DNA of 49,873 bases from an uncultured Alphaproteobacteria bacterium (GTDB taxonomy: Bacteria; Pseudomonadota; Alphaproteobacteria; RF32; CAG-239). Positions within the stretch are counted from its first letter, which is position 1. Every line of letters starts with the position of its first letter. This document shows positions 16,098 through 24,910 of this stretch, in pieces. A model generated the notes under the pieces. That model was not told the origin of the DNA and searched no databases. It saw only the letters and a list, made by a program, of their open reading frames with translations. The translations under genes were made by a program, and so were the position numbers. The stretch covers positions 1 through 49,873 of the forward strand of contig CASDOS010000051.1 of assembly GCA_949282205.1 (NCBI GenBank), given 5' to 3'.

Positions 16098-17195
16098 TCA
16101 CTCTGAAATATCTTCCACCATGGAATATAAATCCTTAAAACGATAGATTGAAGGAGCTTGCCCGCTTCCTTTTTCTTCTATTTCAACAATTCCTTTTTCT
16201 TCCATTTGTTTTAACAAAACACGAGCTGTATTAGCGTTAATACCTGTTTCCTCTATAAATTTCACTGTTGTAAATTTTATTCGTTTAAATAAAAAATTCA
16301 AAATATTAATAGAAAATTGCGTTTTAAGTTCATTAATATTCTTTTCAGCACGCATTCTTATAGCTTTCAATTGTCTAAGCATATTAATCAAAATTTCCGT
16401 CTGTTGCTGAACAGCATTAATAAAAAACACTATCCAAGTATTCCAATCATTTTCTTTAGAAATAGCCTCTAAAGAAGAAATATATAAACTTCTATTTCTA
16501 GATAAAAAATAACTAATATAAAAATACGGTGTTGATAACAGATTATATTTCTTCAACAAAATTGGGATTAAAATTCTCCCCACCCGTCCATTTCCATCTT
16601 CAAAAGGATGAATAAGTTCAAAATAAGCATGAATAATAGCCACTTTTACCAGAGGATTAATTTGATTTTCAGCATTAATAAAATCCATCAAATTATCCAT
16701 ATATTCTTCAGTATGCAAATACGATACAGGCGTATATGTAATTTCTCTATCATATTTATTACCAATATAATTTTGTCTTTCTTTAAATTTTCCTTTTAAT
16801 TTATCAGCTCCTCTGGAATTATTTAAAATTATATATTGAATACTTTTTATAAGAGAGTTAGACACTTCAAAATCATTTCTCTCAGCTTCTTTAACACAAT
16901 ATCCTAAAGCATCTTTATAATTTTCAATTTCATTAGCATCTCTTTCTATCCTTTCAGAAACATCTCTACCAACTTTATAATCCAAAATATCCGTAATAGT
17001 TGCAACAGTGCCTTCAAGTCTAGAAGACATAACAGATTCTTGATAAAAAAGAATAGTTGTCAATATTTCCGGAGAATATACAAATTCCACCATTCCATCA
17101 TATTTATACAAATACTTCTCAGCCATATTTGTATCATATTTAGTAGAAATATCATCCAATATCTCCGGAAATTTTTTTAATATAAAATCACCCAT
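16098..17195 (-). CDS. Fic family protein (AMP-transferase type, N-terminal inhibitory motif)
   Basis: Fic enzymes usually transfer AMP from ATP to a hydroxyl side chain of a target protein. The core motif HPFEDGNGRVGR (residues 197-208 in this 365-residue version) is complete, with catalytic His and phosphate-binding Gly/Asn/Arg. SSRLEG near residue 57 matches the inhibitory (S/T)xxxE(G/N) motif, placing it in class II with an internal inhibitor. The C-terminal part (about 290-365) looks like a winged helix (FIEETGINANTARVLLKQME). The start at 17195 is preferred over one 7 codons upstream because AAGGAA lies 7 nt before it. The gene is visibly more AT-rich than its neighbours, has no antitoxin partner and lies next to a broken gene, so horizontal origin is possible. 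Confidence 0.9.
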   Translation of the reverse strand: MGDFILKKFPEILDDISTKYDTNMAEKYLYKYDGMVEFVYSPEILTTILFYQESVMSSRLEGTVATITDILDYKVGRDVSERIERDANEIENYKDALGYCVKEAERNDFEVSNSLIKSIQYIILNNSRGADKLKGKFKERQNYIGNKYDREITYTPVSYLHTEEYMDNLMDFINAENQINPLVKVAIIHAYFELIHPFEDGNGRVGRILIPILLKKYNLLSTPYFYISYFLSRNRSLYISSLEAISKENDWNTWIVFFINAVQQQTEILINMLRQLKAIRMRAEKNINELKTQFSINILNFLFKRIKFTTVKFIEETGINANTARVLLKQMEEKGIVEIEEKGSGQAPSIYRFKDLYSMVEDISE

Positions 17196-17216
17196 CAAAC
17201 TATTCCTTGTAATCAA

Positions 17217-17583
17217 ACACGCACAAATAAATTTGCTTGTAATTTAATACAAGGTAATCAATTAGTCAACAATAAAACACAAGCTATTAATGTAACCACC
17301 ATTATATTACACACTATAAAACTTCAAACACATGATCTCAAAGTACAATTTTATCGTATTCAAACAAACACAACACAACACAAAACCACAACCAAATCCG
17401 CCCAACACCCAAAATAATCAACCACTCGCAACAGCACCTTTCCTCTTCAGTTTAATAACGCCCTCCAAATTAGCAACGTGTGTAATTACCGAAAAGTTTG
17501 CATTTTTTGATTTAAAACGAGCATACCATAGTCAATTTAGCAAAGTCAACCTCCGGCAAAACCCGCAATACCGCCGGATACGA
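17217..17583. other. Intergenic region, no convincing gene; strand-asymmetric C/A-rich segment
   Basis: No ORF here looks real. The plus strand from about 17359 to 17430 is almost only A and C, so the minus strand is G/T-rich. A minus-strand promoter-like pair TTGACT (17544-17549) / TATGCT (17520-17525) with an 18-nt spacer points toward the fic gene, over 300 nt away. A plus-strand 88-codon ORF at 17332-17598 is low-complexity and ends inside a terminator, so it is not called. Confidence 0.4.
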
Positions 17584-17612
17584 AAAAAGACGCTGTAAAC
17601 CAGCGTCTTTTT
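17584..17612 (-). terminator. Rho-independent terminator after tRNA-Ser
   Basis: The stem AAAAGACGCTG / CAGCGTCTTTT with a 5-nt loop has a TTTTTT tail on the minus strand and a T run on the plus strand. It sits 9 nt after the CCA end of tRNA-Ser. Confidence 0.9.
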
Positions 17613-17620
17613 AATTAAAA

Positions 17621-17711
<91 letters not shown>

Positions 17712-17720
17712 GTGACGGGA

Positions 17721-17749
17721 TATGTATAACGTTTTTTAGGATAATGCAA
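17721..17749 (-). promoter_or_regulatory. Putative promoter of tRNA-Ser
   Basis: On the minus strand TTGCAT (17744-17749) is followed after 17 nt by TACATA (17721-17726), or after 15 nt by TATACA. It ends about 10 nt before the tRNA 5' end and is followed by the GC-rich stretch CCCG, as is common for stable RNA promoters. Confidence 0.5.
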
Positions 17750-17798
17750 GAACTTTTTTTCATTTTTATCCAAAACAAATCTTCCCGTCAAAAACATC

Positions 17799-18389
17799 TT
17801 AGCTTTCAGGATAACCGATAACCTGATTCATAATAACAAATTCATCTCTATCAAGATGCAATTTATCTTTCAGTTCATCTTTATCAATATATGCGCGCAC
17901 AATGGTATTTAAGCCCTTGCTTGTTGCATACAAATAAACATTTTGCGCCGCTGCTCCGGCATGAAAAGAAGAATAATCCTTATCACTACCGGTATAAATC
18001 AAATTCAGCGGAGCATTTTTAACAAAATCCTGTTTAGCAATATATGTACTGATTTCTTCATCACTGACTTTAACCAAAGAATTAGCAGCTGCATCATACG
18101 ACCAGATAGAATTCTGATAAACCACAAAGACCTTCAAATTTTGTTGGTTCATTGCCGTCGGCACTGTTCTGGTGCCTTTTTTATTAATTCCGAAAGACGC
18201 CCACAATAAATCACTTAAAGTCTGCTCGCTAATATCTTTATTTGAGTACTCACGAGAAGAGTGGCGATTATCAATCAACTGCATCAATTCAGAACTTTTA
18301 TCGGGTTGCGGCAACTTTTTAATTTCCTCCGCCTGCACACTTAACGGAGCGCTAACTGAAAATAACATCAAAAACAATTTACGCCACAT
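17799..18389 (-). CDS. Exported nitroreductase-family (SagB-like) protein
   Basis: A 196-residue FMN-type nitroreductase fold with a signal peptide (MWRKLFLMLFSVSAPLSVQA). Family features are NRHSSREYSNKDISEQTLSD (phosphate/FMN-binding Arg-Ser-x-Arg-like start), LLWASFGIN, a Pro-Thr-Ala-x-Asn segment, GAAAQNVYLYATSKGLNTIV and the terminal QVIGYP. These resemble SagB-type oxidoreductases rather than classic NfsA/NfsB enzymes. Its substrate is unknown. An exported flavoprotein of this type is less usual, but such versions exist in gut bacteria. The start at 18389 is chosen over one 8 codons upstream because AGGAG lies 7 nt before it. Confidence 0.87.
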   Translation of the reverse strand: MWRKLFLMLFSVSAPLSVQAEEIKKLPQPDKSSELMQLIDNRHSSREYSNKDISEQTLSDLLWASFGINKKGTRTVPTAMNQQNLKVFVVYQNSIWSYDAAANSLVKVSDEEISTYIAKQDFVKNAPLNLIYTGSDKDYSSFHAGAAAQNVYLYATSKGLNTIVRAYIDKDELKDKLHLDRDEFVIMNQVIGYPES

Positions 18390-18464
18390 AACACATCTCC
18401 TATAAAACAGCATATATTTATTTATAGGCTCACGATAATTTAAAATTCGGTTAAAATAAAAAAT

Positions 18465-19814
18465 CTACTCGCGGCTTCCCCGCCCCAAATTAATATTCAG
18501 CGGCACATATTTTTCATCTGAAGTAGTTTTTTCGCGCCCCTGTTGTTGTTCTTCAAGCATTTTTTGCTTACGTTCTTCAATATTTTTACGCTGTTCTTCA
18601 TTATAAGCCTTACGTTCTTCTTCAATGCGCTGCGCATGAAATTCTTTCGCCTTTTCAAAAATAACATCATCTTTTTCTTCAGGTTTTTTAGCAATAACAT
18701 TTTTAACCTTCAAAAAAGCCTTAACCAATTGATCGGTACTAATACTATTTTTAGTTAAATCAATCCATCCCGTAAAACGCCCATTACTTAGGAACTCTGT
18801 AAAGTCGATATAAAAACGCTTAGCTTTTTTCCGATTTTTCGGTGCCAAAATTTTCTTTAATTCATCAGGAGAAGGCACTCTCCCCAAAGCCTGAGCAATT
18901 TGTTGAGGAGTAATAATACACTCACTCAAATCAAGTTCCATAATATTGACACCGGTAAAATCGAGTCCGGTAAAATCGACACCTCGTAAATTAACCTGGC
19001 GTAAATCAATTCGAGTTAAATCAAGTAATGAAAGATTTATGCGACGCAAATTCAATTTATGCGGATAATAAACAGCCAAATATTCAACCAAGGCTTGTAA
19101 CTCTTCAATCGCCAATTCATCCATACGGATATCAATTAAGATAGCATCTTCGATATCGGCATCACGAAGAATAACGCCTTCCATATTAGCGCCGGTAAAG
19201 TTTGTACCTCTTAATTTAGCCCCGGCAAAAATAGAGTCGCTTAAATCCGCTCCGGACAAATCCGCGCCGGACAAGTCTGCACCGGTAAAGTCCGTACCTG
19301 CTAAAGTCGCACCTTTAAAATTTGCATCTTGCAAATTAGCCGCAGAAAAATCGGCATGTGATAAATTTTGTCCGGAAAAATCCATACCGACCATATTTTG
19401 TCCAACGTGATATTCGCCATCAGTGAGATTTTTCCGCCGACCGTTCAAGTCATCATATTTACTGATTTCATCTGCGATTGAGTGCCACGAGTGGCTAAAC
19501 TCATAAAGTTTCGCTTCCACTTCACCTTCAACAACATGACCGGAAAGAGTTGCCTCCAACTCTTGTTCCATCATTTCTCGCACTTGCCCCAACTGTGCAT
19601 AATATGCGCGCAATTTTTCCATACGAGGAGAAACAGGCTTTTCTTTCACGACCGAAACAACCGGCTGAAATTCGACATTTCGGGCATCTGAAACGGTTTC
19701 GGAAACAGTTTTTGTTTCTTCATTAACCTCAACATTATCATCGGAAAGATTTGCCACACTCCCGGGACGAATCCCGTTAAAATCCTTGGTATCCATATCG
19801 TCAGAAAGCCCCAT
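18465..19814 (-). CDS. Pentapeptide-repeat protein with charged coiled-coil C-terminus
   Basis: A 449-residue cytoplasmic protein (no signal peptide). After an acidic N-terminal region (1-125) with a short helical segment come about 16 pentapeptide repeats of the A(D/N)LxG type (about 145-235, for example GADLSGADLSGADLSDSIF), which form a right-handed quadrilateral helix. A second, leucine-containing repeat block lies at about 255-295 (RRINLSLLDLTRIDLRQVNL). A basic linker follows, then a Glu/Lys/Arg-rich helix (about 375-430) predicted as coiled coil. The function is unknown; it is too irregular to call a Qnr-type DNA mimic. A GAGGATG ribosome site precedes the ATG. It is followed by the nitroreductase on the same strand. 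Confidence 0.88.
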   Translation of the reverse strand: MGLSDDMDTKDFNGIRPGSVANLSDDNVEVNEETKTVSETVSDARNVEFQPVVSVVKEKPVSPRMEKLRAYYAQLGQVREMMEQELEATLSGHVVEGEVEAKLYEFSHSWHSIADEISKYDDLNGRRKNLTDGEYHVGQNMVGMDFSGQNLSHADFSAANLQDANFKGATLAGTDFTGADLSGADLSGADLSDSIFAGAKLRGTNFTGANMEGVILRDADIEDAILIDIRMDELAIEELQALVEYLAVYYPHKLNLRRINLSLLDLTRIDLRQVNLRGVDFTGLDFTGVNIMELDLSECIITPQQIAQALGRVPSPDELKKILAPKNRKKAKRFYIDFTEFLSNGRFTGWIDLTKNSISTDQLVKAFLKVKNVIAKKPEEKDDVIFEKAKEFHAQRIEEERKAYNEEQRKNIEERKQKMLEEQQQGREKTTSDEKYVPLNINLGRGSRE

Positions 19815-19870
19815 AAAATTTCATCCTCAATCAAAATTTGAGAATATAGTACACTACTTTCTGCAAAAAC

Positions 19871-21136
19871 TCAAGTACCAATTAAATAAGTCGGTTTTTT
19901 CCTATATAAGAACCAACAAAAGACCGCCCCGGGGAGAGTTAAAAGTGCGCTAATCGTAAAAAACACGGGCCACGAAGTCTGATCCAAAACCCAACCAGAC
20001 GTAGCCGCAAAAATATCACGAGCAAACCCCGGAAGTGAAGACAGCAGAGCATATTGTGTTGCCGTATGCCCTTTATGGCACAAGACAGACATAAAAGCGA
20101 TAACAGCGGTTGTTGCCATACCGGAAGAAAGATTTTCAAGAGAAATCGTAAACATCAAAAACCATATATCATGCCCAATATAATAAAGCGGGATATAAAG
20201 AGCAGTAGTCAGACCTTGCACAAAAGCAAAAATCAACAGCCCTTTCAAAAGCCCAACTTTTGTTAAGAAATATCCCCCCAACAATCCGCCGATAATCGTT
20301 GCCGCCATACCATACAATTTAGAAATATACGCAATTTCAGTTTTCGTAAAACCCAAATCGTCATAAAAGGGATACGCCATCGGTGCAAAATAAGCATCAC
20401 TTAAACGATAGCAAAACACGACAATCAAAGCCGCCAACCAATATTGTCTTTCCATAAACAAACGAAACGGCTCAATCACCGCATATTTGAGCATATTTTT
20501 TTCTCTTTTTTTCTCTTCAGCGGCAACGTGTACGGGTTCTTGCGCCAACAACACGGCCCCCATACCGACAAGCAAAATCAACGCATTGATAAAATAGACC
20601 TCATTCCAAGTCAGGACTGCTGCAAGTCCGATAGCTCCGGCTCCGGAAATTACGCTACCGATTCGATATCCTAAAACATACATTGTTGCGCCGTCAATTT
20701 CCTTTTCTTGATTATGCTGAAACAGCTCCACACGAAACGCATCCAAAACAATATCCTGAGTAGCAGAAAACAGACTGACACAAAAAGCCGCTGCAGCCAT
20801 CCATAAAATACAACTATCGGGAGAAAGCAACGACAACCATAAGATAGATAAAAACAACCCGGACTGAGAAAAAATAGCCCAACTTCTACGTTTTCCCAAA
20901 GCGGAAAGAAGAGGAATTTTAACAGTTTCCACCAACGGTGCCCATAACCATTTAAACGAATACGGCAAGCGTAACAAAGAAAAAGCCCCGATGGTACGAT
21001 AAGCGATATGGTAATCTTTAAGCCACAGCGAAAGAGTTCCGAACACCAGCGCCAACGGCAACCCGCTAGATAAACCAAACGCAATGGTTATCATCATTTG
21101 CCGCGAAAAATAAGAAGCAAGTTTAGTCTTTGTCAT
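19871..21136 (-). CDS. ampG: MFS permease, AmpG family (probable muropeptide importer)
   Basis: AmpG imports GlcNAc-anhydroMurNAc peptides from the periplasm for recycling. The 421-residue protein has about 12 hydrophobic segments. Its start resembles AmpG: FGLSSGLPLALVFGTLSLWL, the loop FSLLRLPYSFKWLWAPLVE, GKRRSWAIFSQ and the motif FSATQDIVLDAFRVEL. These match the AmpG/acetyl-CoA transporter branch of MFS well. The first 14 nt overlap the end of the upstream glycosyltransferase gene, so the two are translationally coupled. The presence of murQ in the window supports a recycling role. The exact substrate cannot be read from sequence. Confidence 0.85.
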   Translation of the reverse strand: MTKTKLASYFSRQMMITIAFGLSSGLPLALVFGTLSLWLKDYHIAYRTIGAFSLLRLPYSFKWLWAPLVETVKIPLLSALGKRRSWAIFSQSGLFLSILWLSLLSPDSCILWMAAAAFCVSLFSATQDIVLDAFRVELFQHNQEKEIDGATMYVLGYRIGSVISGAGAIGLAAVLTWNEVYFINALILLVGMGAVLLAQEPVHVAAEEKKREKNMLKYAVIEPFRLFMERQYWLAALIVVFCYRLSDAYFAPMAYPFYDDLGFTKTEIAYISKLYGMAATIIGGLLGGYFLTKVGLLKGLLIFAFVQGLTTALYIPLYYIGHDIWFLMFTISLENLSSGMATTAVIAFMSVLCHKGHTATQYALLSSLPGFARDIFAATSGWVLDQTSWPVFFTISALLTLPGAVFCWFLYRKKPTYLIGT

Positions 21137-22097
21137 TATTAAGATTTACCTTTTTTTCCACAATATAAAGCGGTCGACGTTTAACCTCGATAAAAATTCT
21201 GCCGATATACTCACCAAGAATACCTAAAATAATCATCTGCACACCGCCCACCAACAAAATAAAAACCAAAAGCGATGCATATCCGGGGACATCAGCCCCA
21301 TACGTTATGGTTCGAATAATGATATACAAGGCGTAAAGCAAACCCAAGAATGAAAGCATGGAGCCCAAATAAGTCCAGATTCGAAGCGGCAAAGTGGTTG
21401 AAGCGGTAATACCGTCAAGAGCAAAATTCCACAATTTCCAATAATTCCATTTACTAACGCCTGCAATTCTTTTTTGCCGCACATATTTAATTCCGCAAGA
21501 TTTAAAACCGGTCCATCCGAAAATACCTTTCATAAAAATATTACGTTCGGGAAGTTCCAAAATAGTATCAATGATTTTACGATCAATCAAACGATAATCA
21601 CCGGCATTATAAGGAATAGGCGAACGCGTCATAAGATTATACGTTTTATAAAAGAGTTTAGCCGTCAAACGTTTAAGCCAAGTATCACTGGCGCGGTCAT
21701 TACGGATTCCATAAACCATATCATAGCCATCTTCCCATTTTTCGATAAACTGAAGAATAAGCTCTGGCGGGTCCTGCAAATCCACATCAATCGGAACAGC
21801 GGCTCTTCCGGCACAATATTTAAGTCCAGCCATAAGTCCGTATTCTTTACCGAAGTTGCGTGAAAATTTTAAGACTTTAATTCTGAAATCATCTTGAGCA
21901 TATTTCTGGAGCAGCTGAAAAGTATCATCTGTTGAACCATCATCAACACAAACAATTTCATAAAGATAATCTTTTTTTTGCTCCATTGTCTGACGAATAG
22001 TTTTAAAAAAGATATCCAAACTATCCTCTTCATTATAAACAGAAACAATAATTGATATATCTGGTTTTTCAACAGTTGTAGCAAGAACCTTATTCAT
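21123..22097 (-). CDS. GtrB/ArnC-like family 2 glycosyltransferase with C-terminal membrane helices
   Basis: A 324-residue enzyme of the polyprenyl-phosphate sugar transferase type, which moves a sugar from a nucleotide donor to undecaprenyl phosphate on the cytoplasmic face. The GT-A domain (about 10-230) starts ISIIVSVYNEEDSL, has VDDGSTDDT, FSRNFGKEYGLMAGL and the metal-binding acidic motif DVDLQDPPELI. SKWNYWKLWNFALDGI leads into two membrane helices (about 232-255 and 265-295), then GRIFIEVKRRPLYIV. It overlaps the AmpG-like gene by 14 nt. A second, clearly related enzyme lies at 33247. The donor sugar is unknown. Confidence 0.9.
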   Translation of the reverse strand: MNKVLATTVEKPDISIIVSVYNEEDSLDIFFKTIRQTMEQKKDYLYEIVCVDDGSTDDTFQLLQKYAQDDFRIKVLKFSRNFGKEYGLMAGLKYCAGRAAVPIDVDLQDPPELILQFIEKWEDGYDMVYGIRNDRASDTWLKRLTAKLFYKTYNLMTRSPIPYNAGDYRLIDRKIIDTILELPERNIFMKGIFGWTGFKSCGIKYVRQKRIAGVSKWNYWKLWNFALDGITASTTLPLRIWTYLGSMLSFLGLLYALYIIIRTITYGADVPGYASLLVFILLVGGVQMIILGILGEYIGRIFIEVKRRPLYIVEKKVNLNNDKD

Positions 22098-22272
22098 TTT
22101 CCAACTCCATTTTCACCAAAACAAGCATTTGTTTTTACACAAAACACCCTCATCTTTTGTATTTCAGAAACAAAAATCCCTCAATAACCTGAGTTTTATT
22201 TGCCCTTTATTAACAGATTTAAAGTTAAACTCTCCTTAAGAAACGAACTTTTTTTAGTAGGAATAAAAATAA

Positions 22273-23844
22273 ATGTCATTTATCAAATCAATAGCAACCT
22301 TTGGTGGTTTTACGATGGTTAGCCGTATAACTGGTTTTTTGCGTGATATGGTTATCGCGAGTTTTTTGGGAGCCGGAATGGTATCGGACGCATTTTTGGT
22401 TGCATTTAAGTTACCGAATTTATTTCGGAGTCTTTTTGCCGAAGGAGCTTTCACATCTGCGTTTGTACCGTTATTTTCATCAAAGCTCGTTGCTTCGGGA
22501 CGAGATAAATCTGTGGAATTTGCAGCCAAAGCCATATCTTTGCTGACTTTTTTCTTAATTCTTTTCACGATTATTTTTGAATTGTGTATGCCTTTAGTCG
22601 TTAAGGTTCTCGCCCCCGGTTTTATGGAAAATCCCGAAAAAGTAGCTTTAACCATAGATTTATGCCGCATAACTTTTCCCTTTTTATTATTCATCTCCAT
22701 AGTTTCTTTCCAAGCAGGAATTTTAAATTCTTTCGAACGTTTCGCAGCCCCAGCCGCCGCGCCGATAATTTTAAATATCGGCATGATTATTGCCGGACTT
22801 GCATCTATTGCATTTTTAGACATGCCTGTTTACGGGATGGCCTGGAGCATCACAATTACGGGAATGATTGAAGTTATCTGGCTCAAATATTTCCTAAACA
22901 AAGACAGCGTCAGAATAAAACCGGATTTACAGATTATAAGCCTATTAAAAGACACAGAAATCCGTACTCTTTTCAAACGAATTGCCCCTGGAGTTGTCGG
23001 AGCGGGAATTTACCAAATCAACATGGTTGTGGATACGATTCTCGTATCTTTAGTATCAGGAGGAGCCGTATCGTGGTTGTATTACGCAAACCGCCTGCAA
23101 CAATTACCTTTAGGGGTTATTGGGGCTGCCATCAGCGTAGCTTTATTACCTTTGCTTTCTAAAAAACTAAAAGCAGGAGAAACAAAAGAAGCATCCAACG
23201 TTCAAGACAAAGCCATTATTTACGGATTACTAATGTCTTTACCTGCCGCTGTATTATTCGTTTGCTTAGCCGATTCGATAATAGAATTATTATTTGAACA
23301 CGGGCGTTTCACCGCATCGGATACATACAAAACGGCGCTGGCACTAAAAGCCTACGCAGTAGGATTACCATGTTATGTAATGGTAAAAGCTCTAATGCCG
23401 AACTTTTTTGCCAGAGGCGATACGAAAACACCTGTTAAATACAGCCTAGTTGTTTTCATCACAAACTTAATTTTAAACTTAGCACTGATGAAACCATTTG
23501 GTCACATCGGTATAGCCACCGCCACCTCTGCTGCTGCTTTTGTATCTTTATATCAATACGTCCATGGGTTGAAAAAAAGAGAGTATTGGTCATTTTCTCC
23601 CGAATTAAAGAAAAAGATATGGGATATTGTTCTATGTACTGCTGTCATGGGAATATTTGTCTACGCAACCCAATACCTGCTAAACATCCTATACCCTGAA
23701 CACAATATATGGTTATTGATGTTTAAACTGGGAATTATTGGCATAATAGGACTTGCAACTTTTTTAGCAGGCGCTAAAATAAGAAACATCCTGGATATCA
23801 GTACAATTATCCGAAATTTGATTTTGAGGAGAAAAAAAGCATGA
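22273..23844 (+). CDS. murJ: Lipid II flippase MurJ (MviN)
   Basis: MurJ flips the peptidoglycan precursor lipid II across the inner membrane. The 523-residue protein has about 14 membrane helices. Family motifs include SRITGFLRDMVIASFLGAG, SDAFLVAFKLPNLFRSLFAE with the conserved Arg residues, FVPLFSSKL, and FPFLLFISIVSFQAGILNSF; later parts are SWLYYANRLQQLPLGVIGAA and LPCYVMVKALMPNFFARGDT. The TGA stop overlaps the ATG of the next gene by 4 nt. It is the first gene of a plus-strand run that continues to the histidine kinase at 28669. Confidence 0.96.
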   Translation: MSFIKSIATFGGFTMVSRITGFLRDMVIASFLGAGMVSDAFLVAFKLPNLFRSLFAEGAFTSAFVPLFSSKLVASGRDKSVEFAAKAISLLTFFLILFTIIFELCMPLVVKVLAPGFMENPEKVALTIDLCRITFPFLLFISIVSFQAGILNSFERFAAPAAAPIILNIGMIIAGLASIAFLDMPVYGMAWSITITGMIEVIWLKYFLNKDSVRIKPDLQIISLLKDTEIRTLFKRIAPGVVGAGIYQINMVVDTILVSLVSGGAVSWLYYANRLQQLPLGVIGAAISVALLPLLSKKLKAGETKEASNVQDKAIIYGLLMSLPAAVLFVCLADSIIELLFEHGRFTASDTYKTALALKAYAVGLPCYVMVKALMPNFFARGDTKTPVKYSLVVFITNLILNLALMKPFGHIGIATATSAAAFVSLYQYVHGLKKREYWSFSPELKKKIWDIVLCTAVMGIFVYATQYLLNILYPEHNIWLLMFKLGIIGIIGLATFLAGAKIRNILDISTIIRNLILRRKKA

Positions 23845-24908
23845 TAAAAACGCTTTTGACCAGAACAAGAATACAAATAAAACGATTAATAGGCAAATGC
23901 GTTTACATTTATGTATATATAAAAAACTCCCTCATCGCCATACATAAAAAATCAAAAAATCCGCAAGAAAAGAATAAACGCAAGCATAAAAACAACCTTC
24001 TGAATTATATCGCCGTATTCAGTGAAAAATGGCGCATACTCACCCTCGGAGCACTAGGATTTCTAATCATTTATTACGGGCTAGGAGCAACAGTAAGTTC
24101 AACAATCAACAACAAACTGGACAAACCGATAATTGTCACTCAAAAATCCCCTCGTTACACAACCGAAGCACTAAGCTATGTATTAAAATCACAAATTGAT
24201 GATACACCATGGACACCGGCGTTACCGATAATATTTCCTGCCGCAGTGTTAGACAATTTACCCAATTTCCAAATCGGTGCAAAAGACAGCGCAAAATACA
24301 TAATAAAGCGTTTATCAAGCTATCACACGGATGACAATTTAAAAGAAGCCGGAGAACTTTTGGACTATCCGGCGCATATTTGGTTATTCTCGCAAACCGC
24401 CGACGACAAATTAGCACCAGGTTCTGCCAAACAATATCGCAAAGCCCTAGCCAAATTAACTGATTTTGCATCTTCGGAAAACAACAACAAAGCAACGGGA
24501 AGTCATGAACTTCTTTATATTTTAAGCGGTATAGAAAACCTTTTAGAGCGCCGCCTAAACATACTTAATCAACAAGTCACAGAACATAACTCAGAATTAT
24601 TAGACCTAGAAGCAGACAACATTTTTTACCAAACAGAAGGCTATGTATATACCGTTTACTATCTTTTGAAAGGTCTTTCTAAAGACTACCAAGACATAAT
24701 CGTAGAAACGGGGCAATATGAAAATTTAACCAACGCCATGAGTTTTTTAGAAACCGCCTCAGAATTAGAACCATTATCAATAAAGAACGCCTCACCGCAA
24801 GACACCTATGAAGCCAATCATTTGCTATATTTAGGATATTACTTGTCACGAGCGCAAAATCACCTTAAAACGATTCACAACCATATAGAAAGCTACGCAC
24901 GGAAATAA
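23841..24908 (+). CDS. DUF2333 family membrane-anchored protein
   Basis: A 355-residue protein. A basic, Lys/Arg-rich N-terminus (1-58) precedes one membrane helix (about 67-87, ILTLGALGFLIIYYGLGA), with the rest presumably periplasmic. Segments such as DTPWTPALPIIFPAAVLDNL then PNFQIGAKDSAKYIIKRLSS match what I recall of DUF2333. The C-terminal half is helical. No enzymatic motif is visible and the family has no established function. Its ATG overlaps the murJ stop (ATGA), so expression is coupled to cell-wall synthesis. It ends 2 nt before the nfu-like gene. Confidence 0.85.
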   Translation: MIKTLLTRTRIQIKRLIGKCVYIYVYIKNSLIAIHKKSKNPQEKNKRKHKNNLLNYIAVFSEKWRILTLGALGFLIIYYGLGATVSSTINNKLDKPIIVTQKSPRYTTEALSYVLKSQIDDTPWTPALPIIFPAAVLDNLPNFQIGAKDSAKYIIKRLSSYHTDDNLKEAGELLDYPAHIWLFSQTADDKLAPGSAKQYRKALAKLTDFASSENNNKATGSHELLYILSGIENLLERRLNILNQQVTEHNSELLDLEADNIFYQTEGYVYTVYYLLKGLSKDYQDIIVETGQYENLTNAMSFLETASELEPLSIKNASPQDTYEANHLLYLGYYLSRAQNHLKTIHNHIESYARK

Positions 24909-24910
24909 TA

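Noticed and set aside
17195..17470. Minus-strand peptide KRKGAVASG (stop) LFWVLGGFGCGFVL that would read on if TGA coded for Trp
   Set aside because: Many genes in the window end properly with TGA and use TGG for Trp, so the code is standard. The stretch is more likely chance or a relic.
17332..17598. An 88-codon plus-strand ORF in the fic / tRNA-Ser gap
   Set aside because: It is low-complexity (Gln, Asn, Pro and Thr from the C/A-rich stretch), has no ribosome site and ends inside the tRNA-Ser terminator.
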